In this document: positions 52,280-61,063 of the stretch, one piece after another | Layout: each line of letters begins with the position of its first letter | Numbering within the stretch: the stretch's first letter is position 1 | NCBI RefSeq assembly: GCF_013112245.1 | Contig: NZ_WVRN01000001.1 | Span: 624,501-688,500, forward strand | Length of the DNA: 64,000 nt | Reading direction: 5' to 3' | From: Ruegeria sp. HKCCD4315 | GTDB lineage: Bacteria; Pseudomonadota; Alphaproteobacteria; Rhodobacterales; Rhodobacteraceae | Program-made: the position numbers and the translations under genes | The notes under the pieces: model-generated | Seen by the model: only the letters and a program-made list of their open reading frames with translations | The model's database searches: none | Told to the model about the DNA's origin: nothing

Positions 52280-52316
52280 CCACTCAAAGAAAAAGACCCG
52301 GCGCACTGGCCGGGTC
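52280..52316 (-). terminator. Intrinsic terminator of mcd
   Basis: On the minus strand GACCCGGC and GCCGGGTC form a perfect 8-base stem with a 6-base loop, followed by TTTTTCTTT. It starts 29 bases after the mcd stop. Confidence 0.85.
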
Positions 52317-52344
52317 AGTTGGGGAAACGGGGTGCCGTAAACCG

Positions 52345-54036
52345 TTAGCCAAGCAGCCGGCGTGCGATGACCTGCGCTTGAATCTCGGCAGCCCCTTCGA
52401 AAATATTCAGAATGCGCGCGTCACACAGAACGCGGCTGATCTTGTATTCCAGTGCAAAACCGTTGCCGCCATGAATCTGCAGCCCGTTGTCGGCAGCGGC
52501 CCAGGCCACACGGGCGCCCAGAAGCTTGGCCATGCCGGCTTCCAGGTCACAACGCTGGCCGTGGTCTTTCTCCCATGCGCTGAAATAGGTCAGCTGACGT
52601 GCAATCATGATTTCAACCGCCATCATTGCCAGCTTGCCCGAGACGCGCGGGAAGTTGATCAGAGACTTGCCGAACTGTTTGCGGTCGATCGCGTATTGCA
52701 TGGCGATATCCAGCGCGCTTTGCGCCACGCCGATGGCGCGGGCAGCGGTTTGGATGCGGGCAGATTCGAAGGTTTCCATCAACTGCTTGAAACCTTTGCC
52801 TTCTTCGCCGCCCAACAGGTTCTCACCTTTGACGTGGAAGCCATCAAAGCCCAGCTCGTATTCTTTCATGCCGCGATAGCCCAGAACTTCGATCTCTCCA
52901 CCAGTCATACCGGGGGTGGGGAATGGGTTCTCGTCGGTGCCAGGGGTCTTTTCTGCCAGGAACATCGACAGGCCGCGGTGGTCGGTGCTGTCGGGATTCG
53001 TCCGTGCCAGCAGAGTCATCACATGGGTCCGCGCTGCATGTGTGATCCAGGTTTTGTTGCCGGTGATCTGATAGTTGCCGTTTTCGTCTTTCACAGCGCG
53101 CGTGCGCAGGCTGCCAAGGTCCGACCCGGTGTTGGGCTCTGTGAAGACGGCGGTGGGCAGGATCTCGGCGCTGGCCAGTCTAGGCAACCAGTTGGCTTTC
53201 TGTTCATCCGTGCCGCCTGCGATGATCAGCTCAGCCGCGATCTCGGACCGGGTGCCCAGTGAGCCCACGCCGATATAACCGCGTGACAATTCTTCGGACA
53301 CCACGCACATTGAGGCTTTGGACAGGCCGAACCCGCCGAATTCCTCGGGGATGGTCAGGCCAAAAACGCCCATTTCTGCCAGTTCCTCGATGATCTCCAG
53401 CGGGATCAGCTCATCCTTCAGGTGCCATTCATGCGCATGCGGTTCGACCTTTTCCTGCGCATAGCGGCGGAATTGATCGCGGATCATCTCAAGTTCTTCG
53501 TCCAGACCAGAGGCGCCGAACATGGTGGCACCGGCCTGGTCCTGCATCAGTTCAACCAGGCGGCTGCGCGCAGCCTGAGAATTGGCCTGCGCCATCAGGG
53601 TTTGAACTTCGGTCGATTGAAAGCCCGACAGCGCGTCCCAGCCCAGCCCCATATCCTGAAGGCGTACAACTTCGCCCTGGTTCATCGGAATGCCGCCAGC
53701 GACCTGATGCAGATATTCGCCAAAAGCGATCTGGTGCAGCAGCTGCTCAACCTCGCCGAACTTACCTTCGGCTTGCAGCGCTTCTGCCCAGCGTTGCATC
53801 TGTTGCAGCGATTGAGCGTAGGTTGCCAGCCAAGCCAAGCCATGAGCAGCCGTTTGGTTCGCTTCGATCAGGGCGCCAGAGACGCGCCCATCTGCAGTAA
53901 CCATAGAGCGTACGGACTCGCGGGCTTTTTCAAATACCGCCTCCACCGCAGGCACAGCGGTACGGGTCAATTCCAGAAGATCGGGCAATACTGCAGCTTT
54001 TGTCATCTCGGTCATATCTTGTCCGTCGTGGGCCAT
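52345..54036 (-). CDS. mcd: (2S)-methylsuccinyl-CoA dehydrogenase (ethylmalonyl-CoA pathway)
   Basis: A 563-residue FAD enzyme that oxidises methylsuccinyl-CoA to mesaconyl-CoA. The acyl-CoA dehydrogenase core runs from about residue 180: GVFGLTIPEEFGGFGLSKA, ILPTAVFTEPNTGSDLGS, AIGVAQSALDIAMQYAIDRK and the final LNIFEGAAEIQAQVIARRL. An N-terminal extension of about 170 residues is what separates Mcd from ordinary acyl-CoA dehydrogenases; its Arg/Glu-rich helices (QQMQRWAEALQAEGKFGEV) are clear. AAAGGA precedes the start. The pathway lets the host grow on acetate, and fits pckA and the 3-hydroxyacyl-CoA dehydrogenase here. No other pathway gene is adjacent. Confidence 0.9.
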   Translation of the reverse strand: MAHDGQDMTEMTKAAVLPDLLELTRTAVPAVEAVFEKARESVRSMVTADGRVSGALIEANQTAAHGLAWLATYAQSLQQMQRWAEALQAEGKFGEVEQLLHQIAFGEYLHQVAGGIPMNQGEVVRLQDMGLGWDALSGFQSTEVQTLMAQANSQAARSRLVELMQDQAGATMFGASGLDEELEMIRDQFRRYAQEKVEPHAHEWHLKDELIPLEIIEELAEMGVFGLTIPEEFGGFGLSKASMCVVSEELSRGYIGVGSLGTRSEIAAELIIAGGTDEQKANWLPRLASAEILPTAVFTEPNTGSDLGSLRTRAVKDENGNYQITGNKTWITHAARTHVMTLLARTNPDSTDHRGLSMFLAEKTPGTDENPFPTPGMTGGEIEVLGYRGMKEYELGFDGFHVKGENLLGGEEGKGFKQLMETFESARIQTAARAIGVAQSALDIAMQYAIDRKQFGKSLINFPRVSGKLAMMAVEIMIARQLTYFSAWEKDHGQRCDLEAGMAKLLGARVAWAAADNGLQIHGGNGFALEYKISRVLCDARILNIFEGAAEIQAQVIARRLLG

Positions 54037-54073
54037 GAATCGCGTCCTTTCCTCGGTCGTCTGGTCATATCAT

Positions 54074-54087
54074 GCTGCACGTGCAGC
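54074..54087. promoter_or_regulatory. 14-base palindrome upstream of mcd
   Basis: GCTGCACGTGCAGC is a perfect palindrome, 37 bases upstream of the mcd start. It may be an operator, but no regulator family is evident. Confidence 0.4.
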
Positions 54088-54180
54088 GCAACAAAAATAC
54101 TTATTACGCTACGAAAAAGTTCAAAAATTACCTGATCATTTTTGCAATGCAGAAGGAATCTTAAATGGTATTTAGAGGGT

Positions 54181-54945
54181 ATGTCCCTGTTTTCCATTCT
54201 TTCTCCGCAAGACCTCATGCTTGCTATGGCCGTGGCTTTTGCTGCCGGTTGGATCAAGGGCATTGTTGGTTTCGCCATGCCTATGGTCATGGTGTCAGGG
54301 TTGAATTCATTCCTGACTCCCGAGTTGACCCTGGCCGGACTTATCCTGCCGACTCTCGTGACAAACGGGCTTCAAGCTTTGCGCGGCGGCGCAACGGCCG
54401 CGTATTCTTCAATCCTGCGCTTTCGGGTTTTTCTGATCGTCGGGGGCCTCATGTTGGTTCTCAGCGCGCAGCTTGTCACCATGATCCCTAGTTCGGTTTC
54501 GTTGCTTCTGATCGGTGGTTTGGTTTCGGTTTTTTGTTTGTTTCAGGTTTTGGGGGTTCGGCTGGTATTGAACCAGCCATCCGCGCGTATAGAGGCTGCT
54601 ATGGGCGGAGTTGCAGGTTTCGCTGGCGGTATGTCCGGTGTTTGGGGTCCGCCAACTGTTGCTTATCTGATGGCTTTGAACACACCCAAAAAGGAACAGA
54701 TCCGCATTCAGGGCGTTATTTATGGGCTTGGGGCAGTGCTGTTGCTGGCCGCTCATTTGGGGTCAGGTATCTTGCGGGCAGAAACGCTTCCGTTTTCCGC
54801 TATCCTGATCCTTCCTGCCTTGGTGGGGATGTGGGTCGGCATCAGGCTGCAGGACCGAATCGATCAGGCCAGCTTTCGCAAGGCGACCCTGTTTGTGTTG
54901 TTGGTGGCTGGACTAAACCTGCTGCGACGCGGGCTGATGGGCTGA
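54181..54945 (+). CDS. TauE/SafE-family sulfite or organic anion exporter
   Basis: A 254-residue membrane protein with about eight helices. It opens LMLAMAVAFAAGWIKGIVGF and has later GVAGFAGGMSGVWGPPTVAY, the duplicated Gly/Phe motifs of TauE/SafE (DUF81). Family members export sulfite, sulfoacetate and related anions. I use ATG 54181 with AGAGGG before it; an ATG 39 bases earlier lacks a site. It is divergent from mcd and convergent with the next membrane gene, with no obvious partner. Confidence 0.85.
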   Translation: MSLFSILSPQDLMLAMAVAFAAGWIKGIVGFAMPMVMVSGLNSFLTPELTLAGLILPTLVTNGLQALRGGATAAYSSILRFRVFLIVGGLMLVLSAQLVTMIPSSVSLLLIGGLVSVFCLFQVLGVRLVLNQPSARIEAAMGGVAGFAGGMSGVWGPPTVAYLMALNTPKKEQIRIQGVIYGLGAVLLLAAHLGSGILRAETLPFSAILILPALVGMWVGIRLQDRIDQASFRKATLFVLLVAGLNLLRRGLMG

Positions 54946-54949
54946 TGTC

Positions 54950-55501
54950 TCAGCCGCGACGTTTGTCGGCGAAGCGAAACGCAAAGTAGAGTCCCAGCAT
55001 CAGGAAGAACAAGCCCGAGATATCGCCGATCAAAAAGGCAATGTATTCGACAGTTGCACTGCCGAAAGCCAGATTGGTCAGGCCCGAGACCAGAAAAGAT
55101 GTGATGATGCCGACACCCATGACGCAGGCCCAGCAGGGTTTGCGATCAGGACGCGGGAACAGGTCCCATCCGACGGCCTTGAACAGATAGAACACTGCCG
55201 GAACTGTGGTGACAGCTATGGCAATGGCCAATAGGCGGCTGGGTAGGAAAACGTCAGCGCCTCCCAGATAAACAAAGACTATGAATACCCCTGGTAACAG
55301 GGCAAAGATCGCCCGCCACCCTAATAGCCATGCAGAAAGAACCCGCACGCCATGAGGCAGAAACAGCAGGCTTGCCCGGCTTGGATATTCCGGGAAATAC
55401 ATATTCTGAAGAGGCATCAGAACGGCGAATGTCAGGAATGACGCCACCACATAGGCCGATGAGGCCGCAAACGTATCAATTGCCCAAGCGCGCACGGACA
55501 T
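54950..55501 (-). CDS. Hypothetical membrane protein (183 aa)
   Basis: It has about five hydrophobic helices, including SSAYVVASFLTFAVLMPLQN, WLLGWRAIFALLPGVFIVFV and SRLLAIAIAVTTVPAVFYLF, and RASLLFLPHGVRVLSAWLLG, a segment reminiscent of MASE1-type sensor membranes but without any output domain. The C-terminus FAFRFADKRRG is basic. I know no function. It follows the small winged-helix gene after 27 bases on the same strand and may be in its transcript. Confidence 0.65.
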   Translation of the reverse strand: MSVRAWAIDTFAASSAYVVASFLTFAVLMPLQNMYFPEYPSRASLLFLPHGVRVLSAWLLGWRAIFALLPGVFIVFVYLGGADVFLPSRLLAIAIAVTTVPAVFYLFKAVGWDLFPRPDRKPCWACVMGVGIITSFLVSGLTNLAFGSATVEYIAFLIGDISGLFFLMLGLYFAFRFADKRRG

Positions 55502-55528
55502 TATTGGGCCGTGCGTGTTGAACTGGCG

Positions 55529-55876
55529 TCATCTGGGAGCATTAACGATATACCGCCCCCGGTTGGCGCTGCCGCTTTGCGAAAGATAGCCTTTTTGAAC
55601 CAGTGACTTCAGCGCGCGGAAAAAGGTCGGGCGCGACACGCTTTGGACCAATGTGTGTTCGATCAAACCGAATGTGCGTACTTCTTGATCAGATTTTGAG
55701 AGTTCTTCCGCTGCGTAATAAATGTCGCGCTCAACCGGAGATAGTTTTTCCAGGCCAAGCGTCCGCTCCATGCTTTGCATCAATTTGCGAAGTTCGGTGA
55801 GTTTCGAGATTTCTGTCATGTTCTTACCTGCAATTTCCTGAGCCAACTGCCGCCGGTCTGCGACTATTTGAGCCAC
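55529..55876 (-). CDS. Small winged-helix (MarR-like) regulator
   Basis: A 115-residue protein with a winged-helix pattern: SPVERDIYYAAEELSKSDQE, TLVQSVSRPTFFRALKSLVQ as recognition helix and KGYLSQSGSANRGRYIVNAP as the wing. GTG 55876 has AAAGGA five bases upstream; ATG 55819 gives a 96-residue form and is also possible. It is divergent from a predicted small RNA whose promoter starts 33 bases away, so it might control that RNA. Targets unknown. Confidence 0.7.
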   Translation of the reverse strand: MAQIVADRRQLAQEIAGKNMTEISKLTELRKLMQSMERTLGLEKLSPVERDIYYAAEELSKSDQEVRTFGLIEHTLVQSVSRPTFFRALKSLVQKGYLSQSGSANRGRYIVNAPR

Positions 55877-55908
55877 ACCGGTCCTTTAAGAAACCAGCGA
55901 GTCCCATG

Positions 55909-55936
55909 TTGACACTCATCCCCTTTTACCTAGACT
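55909..55936 (+). promoter_or_regulatory. Strong sigma-70 promoter for a small RNA
   Basis: TTGACA (55909-55914, perfect) and TAGACT (55931-55936) are 16 bases apart. No coding start follows, but an intrinsic terminator does about 100 bases later. Confidence 0.7.
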
Positions 55937-55942
55937 AGGTGC

Positions 55943-56039
55943 CTGATTAGGTTGCTCAATCCAGCGTTGTGAGTGTACGCTTCTGAGCTGCCACAAAGTC
56001 CTTTCAGTCAATGCCCGGCGCTGATGTGCCGGGCTTTTT
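55943..56039 (+). ncRNA. Candidate small RNA (about 97 nt)
   Basis: Between the strong promoter at 55909-55936 and an intrinsic terminator (GCCCGGC and GCCGGGC, 56013-56034, then TTTTT) there is no ORF with a ribosome site. The start is estimated from the -10. The body contains TTGTGAGTGTACGCTTCTGA and an unpaired CAAAGTCCTTTCAG stretch that could pair with mRNA. I do not recognise a named family. This is the main content of the 318-base gap between the winged-helix gene and pckA; the rest (56040-56153) shows nothing clear. Confidence 0.6.
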
Positions 56040-56153
56040 CGTCTCATCGAGACTAACAGGTACCCCAGATCGCATTTTGAAACAACGCACTTGTATGTGC
56101 TTTTTGTGACATACAACTAAGGGTGGATTATACGAGCGGTTTCTGAATTGAAA

Positions 56154-56173
56154 AAGGGGCCCGCAGGCCCCTT
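56154..56173 (-). terminator. Terminator of pckA
   Basis: On the minus strand AAGGGGCC and GGCCCCTT form a stem with a short loop, ending in TTTC, about 22 bases after the pckA stop. Confidence 0.7.
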
Positions 56174-56194
56174 GTTTCTGTATCTGGTACCACG

Positions 56195-57793
56195 TTAGCC
56201 AATCGCTACGGCTTTGATATCGTCGTCGATGAACGGCAGGTATTGTTCGAAGTTTTCGGCAAACATTTGAACCAGTTTCTCGGCTTGTTTGTCGAACGCG
56301 GCCTGATCGTCCCAAGTGCGGCGCGGGTCCAGCAGAACCTCGGCGACACCGGGCACGGAAACCGGTACATCAAAGCCGAAATTGGCGTCCTTGCGGAATT
56401 CAGCATCGCGCAGCGAACCATCCAGGGCTGCCGTCAGCAATGCGCGGGTCGCCTTGATCGGCATCCGGCTTCCTACGCCATAAGCACCACCGGTCCAGCC
56501 GGTGTTCACCAGCCAGCAGGTCGCGCCATGCTGGGCGATCTTATCCCGCAACAGATTACCGTATTCTTCCGGACGGCGCGGCATGAACGGCGCGCCAAAG
56601 CAGGTCGAGAACGTGGGCTGAGGCTCAGTCACACCACGTTCGGTCCCCGCAACCTTCGAAGTGAAGCCCGACAGGAAGTGATACATCGCCTGCGCCGGGG
56701 TCAGCCGCGCGATCGGAGGCAGAACACCAAAGGCATCACAGGTCAGCATGATGATGTTCTTCGGGTGACCACCCAAAGCGCTGCCGGATGCGTTCGAGAT
56801 ATACTCCAACGGATAGGCGCAACGCATGTTGGCAGTCAGTGAATCGTCGTCGAAATCCAGCTCTTTGGTCTCGGGGTCGAAAACCATGTTTTCGATGACA
56901 GTGCCGAATTTACTGGTGGTCGCGTAGATTTCCGGCTCGGCCTCGGCATTGAGGTTGATTGTCTTGGCATAACAGCCGCCTTCAAAATTGAAGGTGCCGC
57001 GATCTGACCAACCGTGCTCGTCGTCCCCGATCAGAACGCGGGCCGGGTCAGCGGACAAAGTTGTCTTGCCGGTACCTGACAGCCCGAAGAACACGGCGGT
57101 ATCAACCGGGTTGCCAACGGCATGGTTGGCCGAGCAGTGCATCGGCATCACACCTTTTTCCGGCAACATGTAGTTCAGCAGAGTGAAGACGGATTTCTTG
57201 TTCTCGCCCGCGTATTCGGTTCCACCGATCAGAATCAGCTTACGATCAAAGTTCAGCGCAATCACCGTTTCACTGCGGCAGCCGTGCTTGGCCGGGTCGG
57301 CCTGGAAACTGGGGCAGTTGATAATGGTGAAGTCGGCTGTGAAATCATCCAGATCCTCGCGATCCGGGCGGCGCAGCAAGTGGCGGATGAAAAGATTGTG
57401 CCAGGCGAGCTCGGTGACCATACGCACGTTGATCGCGTATGCGGGGTCAGCACCGCCGACGAGATCCTGCACGAAGTAGTCGCGGCCTTTCATATGGGCC
57501 AGCATGTCTTGGTACAGCGCTTCAAAGCCTTCGGGGCTCATTTCGGCGTTGTTTTCCCACCAGATGGTGTCGACGACACTGTCGGTTTTGACGACGTGCT
57601 TGTCCTTGGGTGAGCGGCCGGTGAACTTGCCAGTGGTGACCAGAAACGCACCGCCGTTGCCAAGTGTCCCTTCGCCGCGCTTCAGCGCCTCTTCGATCAG
57701 CGCCGGTTCCATGAAGTTGTAATAGACATTGCCCAGACCCTCGATGCCCTGATCTTCGAGGCGGAATTGCGGGTTAACCCGTCCAGATGTCAT
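56195..57793 (-). CDS. pckA: Phosphoenolpyruvate carboxykinase (ATP)
   Basis: Converts oxaloacetate to PEP for gluconeogenesis. The 532-residue protein has [13 protein letters not shown], the kinase P-loop [37 protein letters not shown] with the metal-binding Asp, and [18 protein letters not shown]. The start ATG 57793 follows AGGAGA; the frame is open further upstream, but that part is not family-like. It is divergent from chvI, and three TTAGCGC sites lie in the gap. Adjacency of pckA with chvIG is conserved across many alphaproteobacteria. Confidence 0.97.
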   Translation of the reverse strand: MTSGRVNPQFRLEDQGIEGLGNVYYNFMEPALIEEALKRGEGTLGNGGAFLVTTGKFTGRSPKDKHVVKTDSVVDTIWWENNAEMSPEGFEALYQDMLAHMKGRDYFVQDLVGGADPAYAINVRMVTELAWHNLFIRHLLRRPDREDLDDFTADFTIINCPSFQADPAKHGCRSETVIALNFDRKLILIGGTEYAGENKKSVFTLLNYMLPEKGVMPMHCSANHAVGNPVDTAVFFGLSGTGKTTLSADPARVLIGDDEHGWSDRGTFNFEGGCYAKTINLNAEAEPEIYATTSKFGTVIENMVFDPETKELDFDDDSLTANMRCAYPLEYISNASGSALGGHPKNIIMLTCDAFGVLPPIARLTPAQAMYHFLSGFTSKVAGTERGVTEPQPTFSTCFGAPFMPRRPEEYGNLLRDKIAQHGATCWLVNTGWTGGAYGVGSRMPIKATRALLTAALDGSLRDAEFRKDANFGFDVPVSVPGVAEVLLDPRRTWDDQAAFDKQAEKLVQMFAENFEQYLPFIDDDIKAVAIG

Positions 57794-57830
57794 GTGTGTC
57801 TTCTCCTGTGGCGGCGCGTGGCTTTGGCCG

Positions 57831-57949
57831 TTAGCGCCATTGGGGCAGTGAGCCGGGCAAACCGGCGGCTGGGCGCGTCTTATCACGGTCATTTGGGGCA
57901 TGAACAGGCGGGTTGACGCAGTTAGCGCAACCAAGTCCGAGTTTAGCGC
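57831..57949. promoter_or_regulatory. Three TTAGCGC repeats between pckA and chvI
   Basis: TTAGCGC occurs at 57831-57837, 57922-57928 and 57943-57949, all in one orientation. The last two are 21 bases apart, two helical turns. The second is part of GTTAGCGCAAC. The motif resembles a half of LacI-family operators (GTTAGCGCTAAC type). A palindrome GCAAATTTGC lies at 58000-58009. The rest of the 341-base gap (57794-58134) has nothing I can define. Confidence 0.5.
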
Positions 57950-58134
57950 CACCACAAATTCAATGTTCGAAAAGCAGGCAGATTTTTGCGGGCATAAAGG
58001 CAAATTTGCCGCAGACCTGCCGCAACAAAGGCACGATTCGAGGTTACGGATTGATTCGGCGTCTTAAAACCGCCAACAATGCCTTACAAATAAGCGAATT
58101 ATTGCGCGAGTGAGCAGGAATAGGGGTGAGCCCG

Positions 58135-58839
58135 ATGTCAAAGATTGCACTGGTGGATGACGATAGAAACATTCTGACGTCTGTATCCATGACTCTTGAA
58201 GCCGAAGGTTTCGAGGTTGAAACTTATAATGATGGCCAGGCCGCGTTGGATGCGTTCAACAAAAAGCTGCCGGATATGGCTGTTCTCGATATAAAAATGC
58301 CTCGGATGGATGGCATGGATTTGCTGCAGCGGCTGCGTCAGAAAACGCAGATGCCAGTGATCTTCCTGACCTCGAAAGATGACGAGATCGACGAGGTTCT
58401 TGGCCTGCGCATGGGCGCAGATGACTATGTAAAAAAGCCGTTCTCGCAGCGGTTGCTGGTGGAACGCATCCGCGCGTTGCTGCGCCGGCAAGAGGCAACA
58501 AGCGGCGACGCAGTGGCCGCCAACAGCAGTGACACCAAGGTTATGGAACGCGGTGACCTGCGGATGGATCCTCTGCGCCATGCCGTAAGCTGGAAGGGGA
58601 ATGACGTGTCCCTGACCGTGACAGAGTTCTTGTTGTTACAAGCGCTTGCCCAGCGTCCGGGCTTTGTCAAAAGCCGTGATCAGCTGATGGATGTGGCTTA
58701 CGACGATCAAGTTTATGTGGACGACAGGACAATCGACAGCCACATTAAACGCCTACGCAAGAAAATGCGCGCAGCCGACCCCGAGTTCTCGGCGATCGAA
58801 ACCCTGTATGGTATCGGTTACCGGTACAACGAAGAATAG
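58135..58839 (+). CDS. chvI: Response regulator ChvI
   Basis: An OmpR-type response regulator of 234 residues. The receiver has [20 protein letters not shown], the phosphate-accepting Asp in [20 protein letters not shown] and the Lys in [20 protein letters not shown]. The C-terminal winged helix covers [20 protein letters not shown] and [18 protein letters not shown]. ChvG-ChvI controls envelope, acid and host-related genes in alphaproteobacteria. ATG 58135 is preceded by AGGGGTGAG. It is the first gene of the plus-strand cluster and is followed by chvG after 31 bases. Confidence 0.95.
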   Translation: MSKIALVDDDRNILTSVSMTLEAEGFEVETYNDGQAALDAFNKKLPDMAVLDIKMPRMDGMDLLQRLRQKTQMPVIFLTSKDDEIDEVLGLRMGADDYVKKPFSQRLLVERIRALLRRQEATSGDAVAANSSDTKVMERGDLRMDPLRHAVSWKGNDVSLTVTEFLLLQALAQRPGFVKSRDQLMDVAYDDQVYVDDRTIDSHIKRLRKKMRAADPEFSAIETLYGIGYRYNEE

Positions 58840-58870
58840 GCGCGACGCCTGCAAGAGGTAATGGGCTCTC

Positions 58871-60589
58871 GTGCGCGACACCGAAGAAGCCAGAGAACTG
58901 CGCGACGGTGACGTCGTTCTTGGGGATGACTGGGTCATCCCCCAGGATCCCGAGTCTGCCGAGCTGAGAGAAAAGCGATCCCGGAGGAACCTGTTTTCTC
59001 TGCGTGGATCGCCCTTGGCCCGCAAGATCATCACCTTCAATCTGATTGCCTTGGTGATCCTGGTCACCGGGCTGCTGTATCTGGACGATTCGCGTAAAGA
59101 AAAGGTGCAGCAAACCGCGCGCAATCTGCTGGGCGACGCGCAGCTAGTCAGCAATGTCTTTGAAACTCAGCTGCGACAGGGCGCTCAAACCTCGGCGCAA
59201 AATGCTGGTAACTTGGACGTCAAGGATACGCTTTCAGGGCTAACACTTCCCGAAGGCGGCGAAGTCTTTGTCTATGACGCAAGTGGCACTCTGATCGGTT
59301 GGACGCGTGGCGCGCCGCAAATCTCTGACATGCCCGTGCTTCTTCGTTCGGAGTCCGAAGTGCAAACTGGCAGCACTGTCATCAGCGATACGCTGAATGC
59401 GGTGTGGATTGGCCTGTCCAACCTGTTCAACTGGTCGACCGAGACGGAATCTCCGACGCTGGCGCAACGGGTTCAGGCGATTATTCCGCAAGCGCTGGAA
59501 GGGCAAGCGCAGGTCCAAGCGGTGCAAGACAGCGCGGGGGACACGGTGATCGTTGCTGCCGCACCGATCCTGTATGCGGATAGTCCAGCCGGTGCGGTTG
59601 CCATTACCGGCCCAGCCGGGGAAATCGACGCGCTGGCCCGTCGCGAACAGGAACGCATTCTTCAGATGTTTGTGGTGGCCCTTCTGGTTTCCGTAGGTCT
59701 GAGCCTTGTGCTGGCCTCGACAATCGCCAACCCTCTGGCGGATCTGGCGGCGGCTGCTGAAATGGGCAAGGACCGCGGTACAGGGGTCAACCCCGGTCGT
59801 ATCCGCATTCCGGATCTTAGTGCGCGCCCGGACGAAATTGGGCGTCTCAGCCGTGCGCTGCGGGGTATGGTGACAGCGCTCTACAATCGGATCGACGCGA
59901 ATGAACAGTTCGCTGCCGACGTGGCCCATGAAATCAAAAACCCCTTGGCCAGCCTGCAATCCGCCGTTGGCACGCTGCGTATGGTCAAACGCGAGGATCA
60001 GCGCGACAAGTTGCTGGATGTGATTGAACATGACGTCCGGCGTCTGGACCGTCTGGTCAGCGATATCTCGAACGCCTCGCGTCTGGATGCGGAGCTGGTC
60101 AAAGAAGAAGAGCAACCCTTTGACCTTCTCAAGCTGCTGGGCAATCTGGGTCAGTATTTGGGCGAGGATGCACGTTCCAAAGGCATCGATTACATCACCG
60201 ATCTTCCACCTGAACCGATCATCATCAACGGTCTCGAAGCCCGACTGGCGCAGGTTTTCGTCAACCTCATCACCAACGCCATTTCCTTCTGCGAGGAAAG
60301 CGACGCCATTCGCGTCTGGGTTCGTCAGCGCGATAATCGCGTTTTGGTCGTAGTTGAGGATACAGGCCCTGGCATTCCCGAACAGGCACTGACCAAAGTG
60401 TTCAAGCGTTTCTATTCGCAGCGCCCGGCCGAGCATTTCGGCAATAACTCGGGCCTTGGTCTTGCGATCTCAAAGCAGATTGTCGAGGCCCATGGCGGTG
60501 TAATCTGGGCTGAAAATATACGCCCGACCGAGGCCGACATCACCTCGGATCCTCTGGGCGCGCGTTTCGTGGTGGGGCTGCCCGTTTAA
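58871..60589 (+). CDS. chvG: Sensor histidine kinase ChvG
   Basis: A 572-residue membrane kinase, partner of ChvI. Transmembrane helix 1 (KIITFNLIALVILVTGLLYL) and helix 2 (MFVVALLVSVGLSLVLASTI) bracket a periplasmic domain of about 215 residues. HAMP follows, then HisKA with the phosphorylated His in FAADVAHEIKNPLASLQSAV and an ATPase domain with VFVNLITNAISFCEE, VEDTGPGIPEQAL and NNSGLGLAISKQIVEAHGG. It starts with GTG 58871. The periplasmic regulator ExoR is not seen in the window. hprK follows after three bases. Confidence 0.95.
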   Translation: MRDTEEARELRDGDVVLGDDWVIPQDPESAELREKRSRRNLFSLRGSPLARKIITFNLIALVILVTGLLYLDDSRKEKVQQTARNLLGDAQLVSNVFETQLRQGAQTSAQNAGNLDVKDTLSGLTLPEGGEVFVYDASGTLIGWTRGAPQISDMPVLLRSESEVQTGSTVISDTLNAVWIGLSNLFNWSTETESPTLAQRVQAIIPQALEGQAQVQAVQDSAGDTVIVAAAPILYADSPAGAVAITGPAGEIDALARREQERILQMFVVALLVSVGLSLVLASTIANPLADLAAAAEMGKDRGTGVNPGRIRIPDLSARPDEIGRLSRALRGMVTALYNRIDANEQFAADVAHEIKNPLASLQSAVGTLRMVKREDQRDKLLDVIEHDVRRLDRLVSDISNASRLDAELVKEEEQPFDLLKLLGNLGQYLGEDARSKGIDYITDLPPEPIIINGLEARLAQVFVNLITNAISFCEESDAIRVWVRQRDNRVLVVVEDTGPGIPEQALTKVFKRFYSQRPAEHFGNNSGLGLAISKQIVEAHGGVIWAENIRPTEADITSDPLGARFVVGLPV

Positions 60590-60592
60590 CCG

Positions 60593-61063
60593 ATGCAAAC
60601 CAATTTTCTGTCAGACGCCAAAAACCTGGACAAGGCGTGCGTTCATGCCTCCTGTGTTTCGGTTGAAGGGCGCGGCGTGTTGATCATCGGTGCCTCTGGC
60701 ACAGGTAAATCCGGGTTGGCATTGCAGATGATGGCCGTTGGGACAGATTTGGTTGCAGATGATCGTGTGATCCTTGAAATGGTCGAAGAGCGGGTCATTG
60801 CGTCCGCCGTTCCACACCTGCGCGGCTTGATCGAAGCACGCCACATCGGCCTGCTCAAGACCCCGGCGGTCGAATCAACTCCGGTAACCTATGTCGTGGA
60901 TCTGTCGCAGAGCGAGCCCGCGCGTTTTCCCGAACAGATCACCGTTCAAGTCCTGAGGCAAACTGTTCCCTTGCTTCGGGGCGCTGGCGTCCCCAATTTG
61001 GCAGCAGCATTAGTGCAGTTGCTAAAGTATGGGCGTGTAGACGCGGAATGGCCGAACACATGA
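60593..61063 (+). CDS. hprK: HPr kinase/phosphorylase, short alphaproteobacterial form
   Basis: Phosphorylates HPr on a serine in response to metabolites. The 156-residue protein is only the C-terminal catalytic domain of the longer Gram-positive enzyme, as usual in alphaproteobacteria. The P-loop is LIIGASGTGKSGLALQMM, followed by DLVADDRVILEMVEERV and the signature PHLRGLIEARHIGLLK. It lies between chvG and rapZ and overlaps rapZ by 16 bases. Its substrate HPr is at 62347. Confidence 0.94.
   Translation: MQTNFLSDAKNLDKACVHASCVSVEGRGVLIIGASGTGKSGLALQMMAVGTDLVADDRVILEMVEERVIASAVPHLRGLIEARHIGLLKTPAVESTPVTYVVDLSQSEPARFPEQITVQVLRQTVPLLRGAGVPNLAAALVQLLKYGRVDAEWPNT

Noticed and set aside
52148..52348. 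66-codon plus-strand ORF after the lipoprotein gene
   Set aside because: It runs through the mcd terminator, lacks a ribosome site and has no recognisable sequence features.
54130..54150. TTTGCAA-type short-chain acyl-CoA regulator site upstream of mcd
   Set aside because: Only one half-site is visible; the paired half at the expected spacing is missing.
59240..60436. Minus-strand frame of 398 codons within chvG
   Set aside because: Shadow of a clear histidine kinase gene; no coding character.
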